A stretch of DNA of 64,000 nt from JAKAVN01 sp963796565 (GCA_963796565.1 CAWCMA010000010.1:124001-188000), one strand, 5' to 3'. Shown: positions 26,001-34,311, counted from the first letter of the stretch. Numbers and translations: made by a program. The notes: generated from the letters alone by a model not told the origin.

Positions 26001-27626
26001 ACGATGTACGCGTGGGCATTCAACCAACCACCCGGGAGCGGTGGCGTTCCCGCTGTCGTGCAGATCAGCGGCACCAACGGTCCGACGCCGCCGACAATCA
26101 GCGTGCTGCCTAATCTTCAGCTCGCGGCGCTGGGGCTGCTGGCAACTGGCCAGCAAGCCAACGGTGACGCGAATACTCTGTTCCTGAATCCGTACAACCC
26201 GACTCTCAGCCAGACTCTTGGCACCACGGGACTCGACCTCACGACCACTCCCCCCAGCACCAGCGTCACGCTGGTCAAGGAAACCGGCGCCGTGGTGATG
26301 ACGTTCGGACCTGACGGGTGCATCTACGCCGCACAGAACGACAACGTCTACAAGATCACCGACACGAGCGGCGGATGTAACTACGCCGCTCCGAGCCCAA
26401 CGGCGTCGCTCTACCTCTCGCCCGTAAGCGTTTCGCCCAATCCGGCGCAGGGCAGCTCGCAGACTTTCACCGCGAGCTTCCAGTATGCGAGCGCGCCGGA
26501 TGGAACCCCGGTCGTGCTCAACGTGAGCGGCGCCAACGCGCGGGTCCTGCAAACGAAAACTACCGGCGGGGTGGCCTCGTTCAGCTATACGGGTACGCAT
26601 CAGGGCGTGGATACCCTAAGCGCTACCGCCACGCTCAACGGCGCTGCCGTGGCTTCAAATACTTCGGTGGTCACATGGGGCGCCGGAACCGACGTGACGT
26701 TCCTTACGCTCAATCAGAGCCCGACCGGCGCAACCACGGGTCAGCAGGTGAATCTGACCGCGAATCTCACCGATGTCTCGCTTACGCCCACCGCTGAAAT
26801 TTCGGGGCAGCAGGTAAGTTTCAAGTTAGGAGGCGCGAACTGCTCAGGCACCACCGACTCCAACGGCAATGCAGGCTGCCAGGTGACTGCGAGCGGCACA
26901 GGCACGATGACGCTGAGTGCCGACTTCGCGGGCACCCTGCAATACAATCCGTCGAGCGATTCGAAGAGCTTCAATGTGCTCGCGCCGACGCCGACACCAG
27001 CACCCCCGACGCCGACGCCAACTCCAACGCCGGTGCCAACGCCGACCCCGACACCTGTTCCGACCCCGACTCCAACGCCGGTTCCGACCCCGACGCCGAC
27101 ACCTGTTCCGACGCCAACCCCGACACCTGTTCCGACACCGACTCCAACGCCGGTTCCGACCCCGACGCCGACACCTGTTCCGACGCCAACTCCAACCCCT
27201 AGACCCACTCCGACGCCGACGCCGAAGCCAACGCCGACGGCAACCCCGACTCCAAGCGGGCAAGGACGCTTGCTGATCCTCCCGCCCTATTTGAAGTTCG
27301 TTACGCAGGTAGGTGAAAAGAGTCCACCGCTGGGGGTGAAAGCGATCAACGTGAGCTGGACGGATGTGCGATTCAGCGGTGTGGCGGTCAGTGGAGACTC
27401 ATTCGCACTCTACAAGAACCAATGCCAGGGGAGACTGCATCCGCGGAGCAGTTGCTGGGTAACCGTAACCTTCAGTCCGAAGAAAGTCGGACAGTTCGAT
27501 GGTCTGTTGACGTTTACCGACACGGCCAAGGGAAGCCCTCAAACCGTTCGGCTGCGTGGCACAGCTATCAAGAAACGGGATGAACACCATGGTGACCACG
27601 ATGGGGACCACGACGACGGACGCTAG
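23004..27626 (+). CDS. Secreted S53 (sedolisin) peptidase with propeller and Ig-like domains
   Basis: A giant secreted protein of 1540 residues. A signal peptide (about 1-25) is followed by a pro-kumamolisin activation domain to about 190, a Cys-rich insertion near 205-265 and the S53 catalytic domain to about 590. The catalytic set is complete: Glu320 and Asp324 in EVLLD, oxyanion Asp405 in GAGDSGS, and Ser519 in GGTSLAAP. Two bacterial Ig-like domains (about 620-805), an NHL/SMP-type beta-propeller (about 830-1125) and two more Ig-like domains follow. A Pro-Thr linker (1329-1418) leads to a choice-of-anchor-D type C-terminus with a His/Asp-rich end. The ATG at 23004 has GAGGG upstream; an ATG at 22983 is possible. 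It likely digests protein at acidic pH outside the cell. Confidence 0.93.
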   Translation: MFRACARLFFVGLFVALSSVSGGTMEVPQAMVRLPGHVLPALAKSTVVPSKPDSDAQPMTLTIVLRRDDQAGFERYYHGLYDPHSKNFRRFLSQQQIADRFGPSPADYNSVLAYLRANGFTLVRGSTNRLTLTVSGTRAKAERAFAVRIRDYKIGQVTFHANDRDPEFPDTLANKVESIAGLSDLARAKTTWKAIVDAFCSIWADSSANGTCWMSCNELYKGDPASQACKDCIAKEKPALMKKCESEHGVATSSNGTGKDPGSWLAMDGTGQTVGLIEFDNFLPSDVSDYINLFGLQANIANLSKVDVGGGAPIGNGEDEVLLDIDAVMTIAPGAKVVVYDGPLSGAGSSFQALFNAAIDGGSTIISNSWAYCEDQTTLADVQSIDSIFQSAAASNISIFNGAGDSGSTCLDGSANTVSVPADSPNATAVGGSSLTQNPFGIYGSETWWDGTSATPPTGQGGFGVSKFFPAKSYQTPLSGVSSRSVPDVTVNADPGQGVVICQADKGGCPSGLTYGGTSLAAPEWAAFAAILNQAHGQDLGFLNPLVYPLANTDAFHDAASMGSDFAHVGLGTPNLNVMSLALANATVGAVDPAVSEVDIDETDQPPPIAGFPADGSTQINIVVILRDSNGNTVSGKTVTLAANPGSSAVITPSSAITNVANGAAIFKVTDLVAEAPTFTATDTDDGIEVTQKPSLGFVPPPAASASIGAAPGSVVNDGVSQSTISITLTDSLGHPSPAKQILLQQTGGSVITGPTPAITDSNGEIQFKAVDQIPETVTYTATDVTDGNLPVPGSAQVTFTGNPGNGCGNGTPPAAPGFQVTPYATGFLAQTVSYGNVNFGCRGVAGLAFDAAGDLYVSYLPSGDIYKFPPGGGVANSSTLLTTTPLGPSLAGLAFDASGNLYAGRAATTGNFTTGAVYQVDPTNGSILNTVASNLTCPTEIAVDPLTGDLFTDDSCSGAGSDNPALWRISNPSSAPATSVYANLPGTPNATIAFAPSGTMYAWAFNQPPGSGGVPAVVQISGTNGPTPPTISVLPNLQLAALGLLATGQQANGDANTLFLNPYNPTLSQTLGTTGLDLTTTPPSTSVTLVKETGAVVMTFGPDGCIYAAQNDNVYKITDTSGGCNYAAPSPTASLYLSPVSVSPNPAQGSSQTFTASFQYASAPDGTPVVLNVSGANARVLQTKTTGGVASFSYTGTHQGVDTLSATATLNGAAVASNTSVVTWGAGTDVTFLTLNQSPTGATTGQQVNLTANLTDVSLTPTAEISGQQVSFKLGGANCSGTTDSNGNAGCQVTASGTGTMTLSADFAGTLQYNPSSDSKSFNVLAPTPTPAPPTPTPTPTPVPTPTPTPVPTPTPTPVPTPTPTPVPTPTPTPVPTPTPTPVPTPTPTPVPTPTPTPRPTPTPTPKPTPTATPTPSGQGRLLILPPYLKFVTQVGEKSPPLGVKAINVSWTDVRFSGVAVSGDSFALYKNQCQGRLHPRSSCWVTVTFSPKKVGQFDGLLTFTDTAKGSPQTVRLRGTAIKKRDEHHGDHDGDHDDGR
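26988..27255 (+). repeat. Tandem repeat encoding a Pro-Thr linker
   Basis: Imperfect units of about 24-30 bp built from CCGACNCC-type blocks encode repeated V-P-T-P-T-P-T-P. The linker connects the Ig-like part to the C-terminal domain of the S53 peptidase. Length variation between strains is likely. Confidence 0.85.
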
Positions 27627-27708
27627 GCGGCCGGTGTCAGGATTGCCGTAGAGAGTTGGCGCAAAAACGGCCCTGGATTTTCCTGCCGGTATTTTTATCG
27701 TGCTAGAC

Positions 27709-27726
27709 CGGTAACCATGGTTACCG
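27709..27726 (+). promoter_or_regulatory. Perfect 18-bp palindrome before the OmpA-type gene
   Basis: CGGTAACCATGGTTACCG is fully self-complementary. It lies 148 bp before the GTG start of the OmpA-family lipoprotein gene and 82 bp after the S53 peptidase stop. An 18-bp perfect palindrome in a gap suggests a dimeric regulator site; the regulator is unknown. Confidence 0.4.
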
Positions 27727-27874
27727 TGGCATTGTCATAAGGCCCAGCGATCCGTACACTTTCCCCTACGAAAGGCAGGCGCGCTCGATTCCCGTTCCTG
27801 GAGAGTCGGGTAATCATTTTAGAGGCTCGCGGTCGTCGCGAACGGCAAGGAATCAGGTAGGGGGAAGCGCGGAC

Positions 27875-28528
27875 GTGCTAAAAAAACTCGGAACGTACCT
27901 TCTCTGCGTGGCGATCGCCGGCTTGGCCGCCGGATGCGCATCCCGTACAGAGAGCTGTTTGGCTGGCGCGGGGCTGGGCGCTCTTGCGGGCGGCGGCATT
28001 GCCGCGGGCGCGATAGCCGGCGGCCATGGACATTCGAAGTCCTACGAGATTGGCGTTCCGGCCGGCGCCGCCGCCGGTGCGATCGTCGGCGGGATCATAG
28101 GATGTTTGGCGTACAAGGAAGCGCCTCCGCCACCGCCGCCACCACCACCACCGCCGCCTCCCCCGCCGCCACCGCCACCTCCGGCGCCGGAGAAGATCAT
28201 CCTGCGTGGCGTCCACTTCGACTTTAACAAGTCGAACATCCGTCCCCAGGATGCGGCCGTGCTCGACGAGGCCGCGGAGACCCTGAAGACTCATCAGAAC
28301 GTGTCGGTCAACGTCAACGGTTACTGCGACGCGATCGGCTCGGTCAGATACAACCTGAAGCTGTCCGAGCGCCGGTCCAACGCGGTCGTGAAGTACCTGG
28401 CTGACCACGGCGTGGCGGAAGGCCGAATGAGCCCGCACGGCTATGGGAAGACGGACTTCGTCGCGACCAACAAGACCGCGGAAGGACGCGCCCAGAACCG
28501 CCGGGTCGAACTGGTGCCGAACCAGTAG
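27875..28528 (+). CDS. OmpA/Pal-type peptidoglycan-binding lipoprotein
   Basis: A 217-residue outer-membrane lipoprotein. The signal peptide ends at the lipobox LAAGC (Cys21). A glycine-zipper segment (about residues 30-77) with GxxxG spacing follows, then an uninterrupted run of about 20 prolines, and the C-terminal OmpA domain from VHFDFNKSNIRP to QNRRVEL, which should bind peptidoglycan diaminopimelate. The start is GTG with GTAGGGGG upstream. The proline run (CCX codons) may span the periplasm. It is followed by a strong terminator. Confidence 0.93.
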   Translation: MLKKLGTYLLCVAIAGLAAGCASRTESCLAGAGLGALAGGGIAAGAIAGGHGHSKSYEIGVPAGAAAGAIVGGIIGCLAYKEAPPPPPPPPPPPPPPPPPPPPAPEKIILRGVHFDFNKSNIRPQDAAVLDEAAETLKTHQNVSVNVNGYCDAIGSVRYNLKLSERRSNAVVKYLADHGVAEGRMSPHGYGKTDFVATNKTAEGRAQNRRVELVPNQ

Positions 28529-28570
28529 CGGTCTGCGATTCTGTAAGGTTCGACAGTCCAGTTCTGAATG

Positions 28571-28608
28571 CGGCCGCAGCTCCCCGATCGCGGGGGCTGC
28601 GGCCGTTT
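28571..28608 (+). terminator. Terminator hairpin after the OmpA-type gene
   Basis: CGGCCGCAGC pairs with GCTGCGGCCG, extended by an inner CCCC/GGGG, then TTT. It begins 43 bp after the stop codon. The T-run is short, but the stem is about 14 bp and very stable. Confidence 0.75.
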
Positions 28609-28789
28609 AACTAACGCCGGATGGTGATTTTCTTTTCACCCCGCCACATATGTATCTCGCGCCGGCGAGCAGGTGGCGATTGGGAGCCTGTGATGCGCCG
28701 CGTTAGAATCCGCGGACGGACTAGGACTGTACCCGCTATCGCCGGCCGATTTGGTTTACCGGCGGGCGACTTGTTTGGATAGAAACCGC

Positions 28790-29200
28790 TCAATCACGCG
28801 AGCGTTCGCGAGGTCCGAGGAAGCGATCGCCGTTATAGTGGATGAGGTGATCGGGTATCTCAGCGACCCACACTTCCGTTTCCCAAGCAATATTGCGAAG
28901 GTGTTTGCGAAACTCTGCCATGTCTGGAAAGGCACTCAGGTAAACTATGCCTGCCGTACAGTCAGCGAGCATTCGCTCCAATTCGAGTACGCGCTTGGGA
29001 GACATCGGGCCATGTGACGTTACGACCTCGATCAGGAATAGCCAATTTCGCTCTTCATCGAGAAGGATGACGTCCGGCAGCTTATCGTGATCGGTTATTG
29101 GAACGTGAAGCTGTGCCAGACGGTCCGCGTATGCGAAGATTCTTTTGGGCTGTGTCCCCAAGATACAGCAGTCGAGAGTTCGGTGCGAAGCGCGCGCCAA
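28790..29200 (-). pseudogene. BsuBI/PstI-type restriction endonuclease, C-terminal piece
   Basis: C-terminal half of a type II restriction endonuclease, in a different frame from its N-terminal half. It carries the catalytic core of the family: HDKLPDVILLDEERNWLFLIEVV, TSHGPMSPKR, VYLSAFPDMAEF and IAWETEVWVAE, ending at GDRFLGPR. The first 15 or so residues of the open frame (before about FAYADRL) are out-of-frame sequence. Joined to the upstream fragment after removing one base of the A-run at 29143-29146, the two give one protein of about 318 aa. Whether the frameshift is real or an assembly error cannot be told here. Confidence 0.85.
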
Positions 29201-29747
29201 AGGTCTCGATTACAGCCTTTTGCACCGCATTGTGTTCGCCCGGTGACAGTTCGAGTGAGGTACCATCTGGCAACTTGATCGGTATCAGTCGGCTGGCGCG
29301 TTCTCTACGAAAAATCTCGATCAGCGGCGCACGGTTGCTAAGGAAGCTTTGTACCGCCGTCTCCCACTCGGGCGTTCCAAATCGTCTGATTGCCGCTAGA
29401 GCGGATTCGGAAACCGCATAGTGAGCGCGCGGGCTATTGGTCGGCAAGTCAGGTTCGAAAGGATTGTAGTCCGCGATACCAGCCAGAACGAATTGGTGAA
29501 GCACCTGACGGCGCACCGTTTCGCGGGTATTCGGTGCGTATTTGACGCGGTACTCCCGCCGGACAAAGTCCATCACGCCCTTGGTCACCGTGCGTGCCTC
29601 TCGCCTGGCACCCGTCCACGGATCCTTGATGCCGAGACCGCACAGGGCAAGCAGTGTCAGCGCCGAGATCCGGTTCTGCTGTGGTAAAGGAAGACCCAGG
29701 GCCCGGAGGATAGTCTGAGCCTGCCGAAGCCTGACGGTCTTGTCCAC
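29082..29747 (-). pseudogene. BsuBI/PstI-type restriction endonuclease, N-terminal piece
   Basis: N-terminal half of the same nuclease gene. It begins at a GTG 2 bp after the methyltransferase stop and holds the N-terminal DNA-binding region (ISALTLLALCGLGIKDPW, TRETVRRQVLHQF) and SRLLYLGDTAQKN, after which the family homology continues in another frame. The remaining 15 residues are junk translation. The frame break maps to TTTTGGG (plus strand, 29143-29149). PstI/BsuBI enzymes cut CTGCAG, so that is the expected target, but it is inference. Confidence 0.85.
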
Positions 29748-29749
29748 CG

Positions 29750-31342
29750 CTAGGATCTCAGGGCATCGCTTACGATGTCGTCGAGCCTCTCATAACAATC
29801 GTCAAGCTTTCTGGCGTGCCGCCCGATTCGCAAGAGTATCGCGCGTGGTGGAAGGGGCATTCCTCGAAGTTCGGTCGCACTCACCTGGGTGTTGCCGCTG
29901 GAAACTCGAAAGTAGATGTCCAGCAGAGAGCTGTTCAGAAGCGCAGAGAGGCCCCAGGCCTCATCCGCTTCCAATTCACTACCAGGGCGGTGAATGTAGT
30001 TCAGGTGGTTTTCGATTCCCAAAAACTGGCTTGGATTGGTGCTCTTGATCCATGGTGCCGCGACCAGCCGGCGAGCCTCTTCCTTTGCACTGAAGCGCCT
30101 GAGCAGCACATAGTTGCGATTCGGCACCAGTAGAGCCTTCTTGGTGGAGGCTATCTGTATGTATTGTGGCTTGTGCCCTTCATTCGGCCAGCGCACGCGC
30201 ATCGCACGGACGTGCTGCATCCATATGAGCGGCGCAAGTACTTCGCTGGAGCGAGCCATCTGAAGGAATTTAGTGGCTCGGAATGGCACTACGGGTCCAG
30301 TAGATATGTTCAAACCGTACTCGTGGAGAGACCCCGGCCAGGAATCGACGAGACGAACAGCTTGATCTTCGCCTTCCAGGACAGGCAGACGCAGCACCCT
30401 GTCGGCGCTGGTCATGTCGAGGGCAGATGTCAGCGGCATGGAACGCCGGACAAGGTCTTTGAGATCTGCCACGCCGTTGCTACTTGAAACTACGAGGGTT
30501 GGGCATCCAGAGCTTTGGTGCCATGTATCATCGCGAATGCCTCGTACGATGATGTTCTCCTGAAGCACACCGTCGCGACCAAATGCGTCACGGCGCGAGT
30601 TGAATATGTGAACCGAGACCAGCCGCACGCTTGCGAAGAATCTTTCTCGAAACATGCGGAAATAAGAGCCGGACGTGAAGCTCCGCGGCGTGATAAACGC
30701 CAGTTCGCCGCCTTCGTGCAGCAGAGCAGCGCTGGCGGCCATGAATAAGGCATAGATGTTAGGCTGTCCGTGAACCACGGACGTCGCCGGTCGAGCGCGC
30801 GGGTCGGACTTCGGAATCTTGAAGTAAGGCGGGTTAGCCACGACCAGGTCGAAAGGGGTATACTCTTTTCTGTCGAACAAAATCCCCGTCGAACGAAGAC
30901 CGTCCGCGTTCTCTAGGACGAAGTCTTTATGTCTGACCTCTGCTCGAAGCGAAATATTCCGTAGCGCCGCCCAACGCGTCAGGTAGTCAACAGCCAGGCG
31001 GAGAGCTTCGGCCATTTCGCGGTCGATTTCGTAGACCACTAACTCTACATCGCAGGGTCGGTTCGTTTCACTTCGTCGCGCCAGTGCTTCCACAAGGGCG
31101 CAGATGAGAGTTCCGGAGCCGGCTGCAGGATCAAGGATGCGTACCAAAGGCTGATCATTCTCGAACGCGGCGGCGACAAAGTCTGCCACTTCGACCGGCG
31201 TAAGGTATATTCCGATCTCTTTGCGGTAAGTCGCTGACTTGTGACCGACAACTTCCGATCCTATACGGTCGGCATAGATGGTCGGGCGTTCGCCCCGGTC
31301 AGGAACAGATATTGCCGTCACGAGGACCGTCACTTTTGGCAC
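29750..31342 (-). CDS. N6-adenine DNA methyltransferase of a PstI/BsuBI-type system
   Basis: A 530-residue type II DNA methyltransferase. The AdoMet loop is LDPAAGSGTL near residue 70, the acidic loop is VVYEIDREM, and the catalytic motif is VVANPPYFKI (NPPY). A C-terminal target-recognition region runs from about 250. Its stop lies 2 bp before the start of the endonuclease, the classical R-M gene order. The GTG at 31342 is the annotated start; no strong RBS is visible and a later start is possible. GC is lower than in flanking genes, which suggests acquisition as a unit. CTGCAG occurs in this window (for example near 4479), so protection depends on this enzyme if the nuclease is active. Confidence 0.88.
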   Translation of the reverse strand: MPKVTVLVTAISVPDRGERPTIYADRIGSEVVGHKSATYRKEIGIYLTPVEVADFVAAAFENDQPLVRILDPAAGSGTLICALVEALARRSETNRPCDVELVVYEIDREMAEALRLAVDYLTRWAALRNISLRAEVRHKDFVLENADGLRSTGILFDRKEYTPFDLVVANPPYFKIPKSDPRARPATSVVHGQPNIYALFMAASAALLHEGGELAFITPRSFTSGSYFRMFRERFFASVRLVSVHIFNSRRDAFGRDGVLQENIIVRGIRDDTWHQSSGCPTLVVSSSNGVADLKDLVRRSMPLTSALDMTSADRVLRLPVLEGEDQAVRLVDSWPGSLHEYGLNISTGPVVPFRATKFLQMARSSEVLAPLIWMQHVRAMRVRWPNEGHKPQYIQIASTKKALLVPNRNYVLLRRFSAKEEARRLVAAPWIKSTNPSQFLGIENHLNYIHRPGSELEADEAWGLSALLNSSLLDIYFRVSSGNTQVSATELRGMPLPPRAILLRIGRHARKLDDCYERLDDIVSDALRS

Positions 31343-31399
31343 ACGACTTCGCCAGTGTGAATGGCTTCTGACGCAGCCTCAATCTCCAGTTTGCACCCT

Positions 31400-32275
31400 T
31401 CAGATGTTTTTCGTCGCCAGGACTTCGACGGCGGGCGTGCGATTACCCGTGCAACTGATCATTCGGGGGGCGCGGAGGCACTTCATCGAAAAGCCCAGCT
31501 TGCGATACAGGCGCACGATCCGCGGGGTCGCCTGATTCGATAGCACCATGGGTCCGCGATGCTGCGCGAGGAATTCGGCCAGGCGCACCTGCTCCTCCCA
31601 GCCGAATTGCTCCTTCGAATATTGCGTGAACTCGACGTCGTAGGGCGGGTCGGCATAAATGAAGTCGCGAGGCTCGAGCTCCAGCACCGCGAAATCGCCG
31701 GCCGAAAAGTCCCATCCCTTGAACGCCGTCCGGTAGGCGGAGAAGTCGGTCGTATAGTTGATCCGATGGTGGCGGCCGAAGGGCACGTTGAACCCGCCCT
31801 TGCGGTTGAAACGGCAAAGGCCGTTGTAGCCGGTGCGATTGAGATAGTAGAAGAGCCCGGCCGCCTCCGCGCTGTCGCCGGCTCCGGCCGCGACCAGCCA
31901 ATTGAAGCGTTCGCGATGACGGTAGAAGAGCGCCCGATCATTGCGCATCGGAATTTCGCGCATCGCAATTTCGACCTCCAGCCCGCGCTTGAGCCATCGG
32001 TAAAAGTTCACCACGTGTGGATTGATGTCGCTAAGGAACGCCCGCGCCGGCCTCAAGCCCAGCGCGACCGCCAGTCCGCCGCAAAAAGGTTCGACCAGCC
32101 TGCGGCCGTGAAACCGCCGCCATAGCGGCGCGACGTGCGGAACCAGCCATCGCTTGCCGCCCGCCCATTTCAGCGGCGGCCGCGGGCCCGCGACGCCCGT
32201 ACGCGGCAGGGCGCGGGTCTGCGGCACAACCAACGATTGCCGCCGCGTCACCAAAGCGCCGGGCGCGGCACTCAC
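31400..32275 (-). CDS. dam: DNA adenine methylase, Dam/D12 class
   Basis: A 291-residue alpha-class N6-adenine methyltransferase. It has PPLKWAGGKRWL (AdoMet FxGxG equivalent region, residues about 33-44), EPFCGGLAVALGL, the helix with YYLNRTGYNGLCRFN, and the catalytic DPPYD near residue 205. The first 30 residues are extra. The GTG start overlaps the stop of the upstream DsbA-like gene as GTGA, supporting both start and coupling. Members methylate GATC or related sites; the site is not determined. GC is genome-like in the N-terminal part, so it may be older than the adjoining R-M genes. Confidence 0.92.
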   Translation of the reverse strand: MSAAPGALVTRRQSLVVPQTRALPRTGVAGPRPPLKWAGGKRWLVPHVAPLWRRFHGRRLVEPFCGGLAVALGLRPARAFLSDINPHVVNFYRWLKRGLEVEIAMREIPMRNDRALFYRHRERFNWLVAAGAGDSAEAAGLFYYLNRTGYNGLCRFNRKGGFNVPFGRHHRINYTTDFSAYRTAFKGWDFSAGDFAVLELEPRDFIYADPPYDVEFTQYSKEQFGWEEQVRLAEFLAQHRGPMVLSNQATPRIVRLYRKLGFSMKCLRAPRMISCTGNRTPAVEVLATKNI

Positions 32276-32877
32276 GCCTGCGGCTCCGCGGCGCGGCGCT
32301 CGATGAAGCGTGCGAGCAGCATCCGCATCGTCTCGATCGGTTGAATTCCGGTCAGCGGAAAGTCGCCCAGAATGAAACTCGGGTACCCGAGCGCGGAAAA
32401 ACGGTCCGCCTCGACTTTGTTCGCGGCGATTCGCGCGGCCATCCGGCCCCGCTCGACCTCGTCGCGAAAGTGCGCGGATTCCAACCCGGCGCGCGCGGCG
32501 ATTGCGCTCAGCACGTCGAGGTCGCCGATGTCGGCGCGCTGCTCGAAGGCGGCGCGAAAGACCGCGTCATGGTACGCCGCGAACGCGTCGGCCTCGCGCG
32601 CGAATTCCGAGCCCTGGAGCGCCTTGTCCGAGTCGAGCCATCGCGCGGGCGGCTCGACCGCGACGCCGGTTTCGGCGGCGACGTTGCGGATCCTTCCGAG
32701 CTCAAGCGGGCCGAGCGGCAGTCCCGGGCGGCTGCGATAGTTGCGCAGCGCGATCGGCACGCCCTTCCATAGCGCGGTGAAGCCGAGCTCGCGTTCGAGC
32801 TGGCCGACGATGCGCCAGGCGACGTAACAGAGCGTCGAGGCGTAGTCGAAGTAAACCGGGATTACGATCTTCGGCAT
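32272..32877 (-). CDS. DsbA family protein, HCCA isomerase/FrnE-like
   Basis: A 201-residue thioredoxin-fold protein of the DsbA/FrnE/2-hydroxychromene-2-carboxylate isomerase group, without a signal peptide. The active-site region reads YASTLCYVAW, so the usual CPxC has lost its first Cys (S-x-x-C); the cis-Pro loop is GYPSFILGD. Loss of the dithiol favours an isomerase or glutathione-transferase-like role over oxidation. The start at 32877 (MPKIVIPVYFDY) is chosen over the longer open frame to 33075. It overlaps dam by 4 bases. Confidence 0.88.
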   Translation of the reverse strand: MPKIVIPVYFDYASTLCYVAWRIVGQLERELGFTALWKGVPIALRNYRSRPGLPLGPLELGRIRNVAAETGVAVEPPARWLDSDKALQGSEFAREADAFAAYHDAVFRAAFEQRADIGDLDVLSAIAARAGLESAHFRDEVERGRMAARIAANKVEADRFSALGYPSFILGDFPLTGIQPIETMRMLLARFIERRAAEPQA

Positions 32878-32974
32878 CGTTGCTTGCCTCAAATATTGGC
32901 CCCTTACGCGCGCGCGAGCAATTCCCAGACGGCGCCGCGCTTGCCTCGCCCGTTCATCGCCGCAATGCTGAAGC

Positions 32975-33502
32975 ATGGCGATACAGAGGCGCGAAGTGCT
33001 GAAGCTCGGCGTGGTGGACCTCGGCGTCGAGAAAGCGGAACTGCCCAACGGCGTGACAGTTGACCTGGCGGTCATACGCCATCCGGGCGCAAGCGCGATC
33101 GTGGCGCTCGACGAGCGCCGCCGGGTGACGCTACTTCATCAGTGGCGCCATGCGATAGGTGGCTGGATTTGGGAGATTCCCGCCGGATGCCGCCGCGAGG
33201 GCGAGAGCGCGCAAGCGTGCGCCGAGCGCGAGTTGAGCGAGGAGGCCGGCCTCAGCGCGCGCCGTTGGGACCGTCTCGGCGGGATCGTCACGATTCCAAG
33301 CTTTTGCGACGAGCGTATCGAGCTTTATCTGGCGCGCGAGCTGGATGACGCGCCGGGCGAGCTTGACCATGACGAGGTGATCAGTGCGAAGCCGGTTGAT
33401 TTGGAAGAAGCGCTGGAGATGATCGTGCGCGGCGAGATAGTCGACGCGAAATCGATCGTTGCGCTGCTGCGCGCGCGCGATTTTCTAGCGGGAGCCAAAT
33501 GA
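32975..33502 (+). CDS. NUDIX hydrolase, ADP-ribose pyrophosphatase-like
   Basis: A 175-residue cytosolic NUDIX enzyme. The NUDIX box is complete (G-x5-E-x7-REUxEEAG: GCRREGESAQACAERELSEE) near residue 70-90. VTLLHQWRHAIGGWIWEIPAG before it and a Pro in TIPSF after it are typical of ADP-ribose/sugar-nucleotide hydrolases. The gene is divergent from the DsbA-dam pair with about 97 bp between starts. The ATG at 32975 lacks a clear RBS. The substrate is inferred, not shown. Confidence 0.93.
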   Translation: MAIQRREVLKLGVVDLGVEKAELPNGVTVDLAVIRHPGASAIVALDERRRVTLLHQWRHAIGGWIWEIPAGCRREGESAQACAERELSEEAGLSARRWDRLGGIVTIPSFCDERIELYLARELDDAPGELDHDEVISAKPVDLEEALEMIVRGEIVDAKSIVALLRARDFLAGAK

Positions 33503-33731
33503 AACGATAAAGTCACTGACAAGCGAGCGCGGTTGCGCCCGCTGGTCGAACGATCCGACGGCAAGATCACGTCGGGCGGAGCACCCGAATCTAATCCAAC
33601 GGATATCGCGCGGGGGCCGTGCACAGCCGAGACCACTTTGGACACGTGGCGCCAGCGCCATGCACCCAAGGTAGTGACACGCCCGAGGCTGACCGCGAAT
33701 TACGCGGTCGCCTGCAAATCAGGCAGCGTGT

Positions 33732-33941
33732 CTATTCGACGACCACTTCGTCAGGAAACAAGAAGGTGGTCGCGCCGTCGTCAAACTGCACCAGCAGCAT
33801 ACGGCGCCCGAGGTTGTCCACCGAACGCAGAATGCTAGGTTTTTCGCTAAATCTGCTCAGGCCCTCATGGTCTCGTACAGGCTTGAGCAAACGGCAACGC
33901 CGCCCAACCATCGTCTCGAAATTTGTACTTTCCATGTTCAT
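33732..33941 (-). CDS. Small conserved hypothetical protein
   Basis: A 69-residue protein with GRRCRLLKPVRDHEG, a gap and NLGRRMLLVQFDDGATTFLF ending in PDEVVVE, a beta-rich pattern I take as a small conserved domain of unknown function. The ATG at 33941 is chosen over the one at 33962 because GGAAGGA lies just before it. The region is AT-rich compared with its neighbours. No operon partner is close. Confidence 0.65.
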   Translation of the reverse strand: MNMESTNFETMVGRRCRLLKPVRDHEGLSRFSEKPSILRSVDNLGRRMLLVQFDDGATTFLFPDEVVVE

Positions 33942-34311
33942 CGCCGTCCTTCCACCAGCCAATCTCCCCGCCCGCTTACTGGAGACATGCTTTGCTCTGG
34001 TACATTAGCAATGATCGCGCCTGATAATTAGACGCTTTGCCACCAACTTGTATTCTCGTCCACAGGTCGTTGAAAAAGCCAAACAATTCAGGGCCTTCGC
34101 AGAATTTATAGCCCTTGGCTATTACCCAAATCTGGCGGCGCCATTACGCGCTCTTGATTTGCGGCTTGAATCGCGTCAGGTAGAAGTTGAACTGATCTGG
34201 GATGAACCGGTTTGAGATGAGGACTTCCGATACCGCAGCACCGCCCAATCACCAATAGCACCGTTTATCGTTAACGGACGCTCAACCCCCAAGATACTCA
34301 TTATAGATGTC
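33942..34311 (+). other. AT-rich intergenic stretch, no gene recognised
   Basis: 370 bp, lower in GC than the flanks, before the gamma-glutamyltransferase gene. No reading frame with recognisable homology is present. A small inverted repeat (CCGTT...AACGG) lies near 34261. It may be a degenerate remnant or hold the promoter of the next gene; neither is shown. Confidence 0.5.

Noticed and set aside
29082..29200. Programmed frameshift within the restriction endonuclease
   Set aside because: The shift needed is +1 and no canonical slippery heptamer or stop-codon context is present; an indel in the A4 run is simpler.
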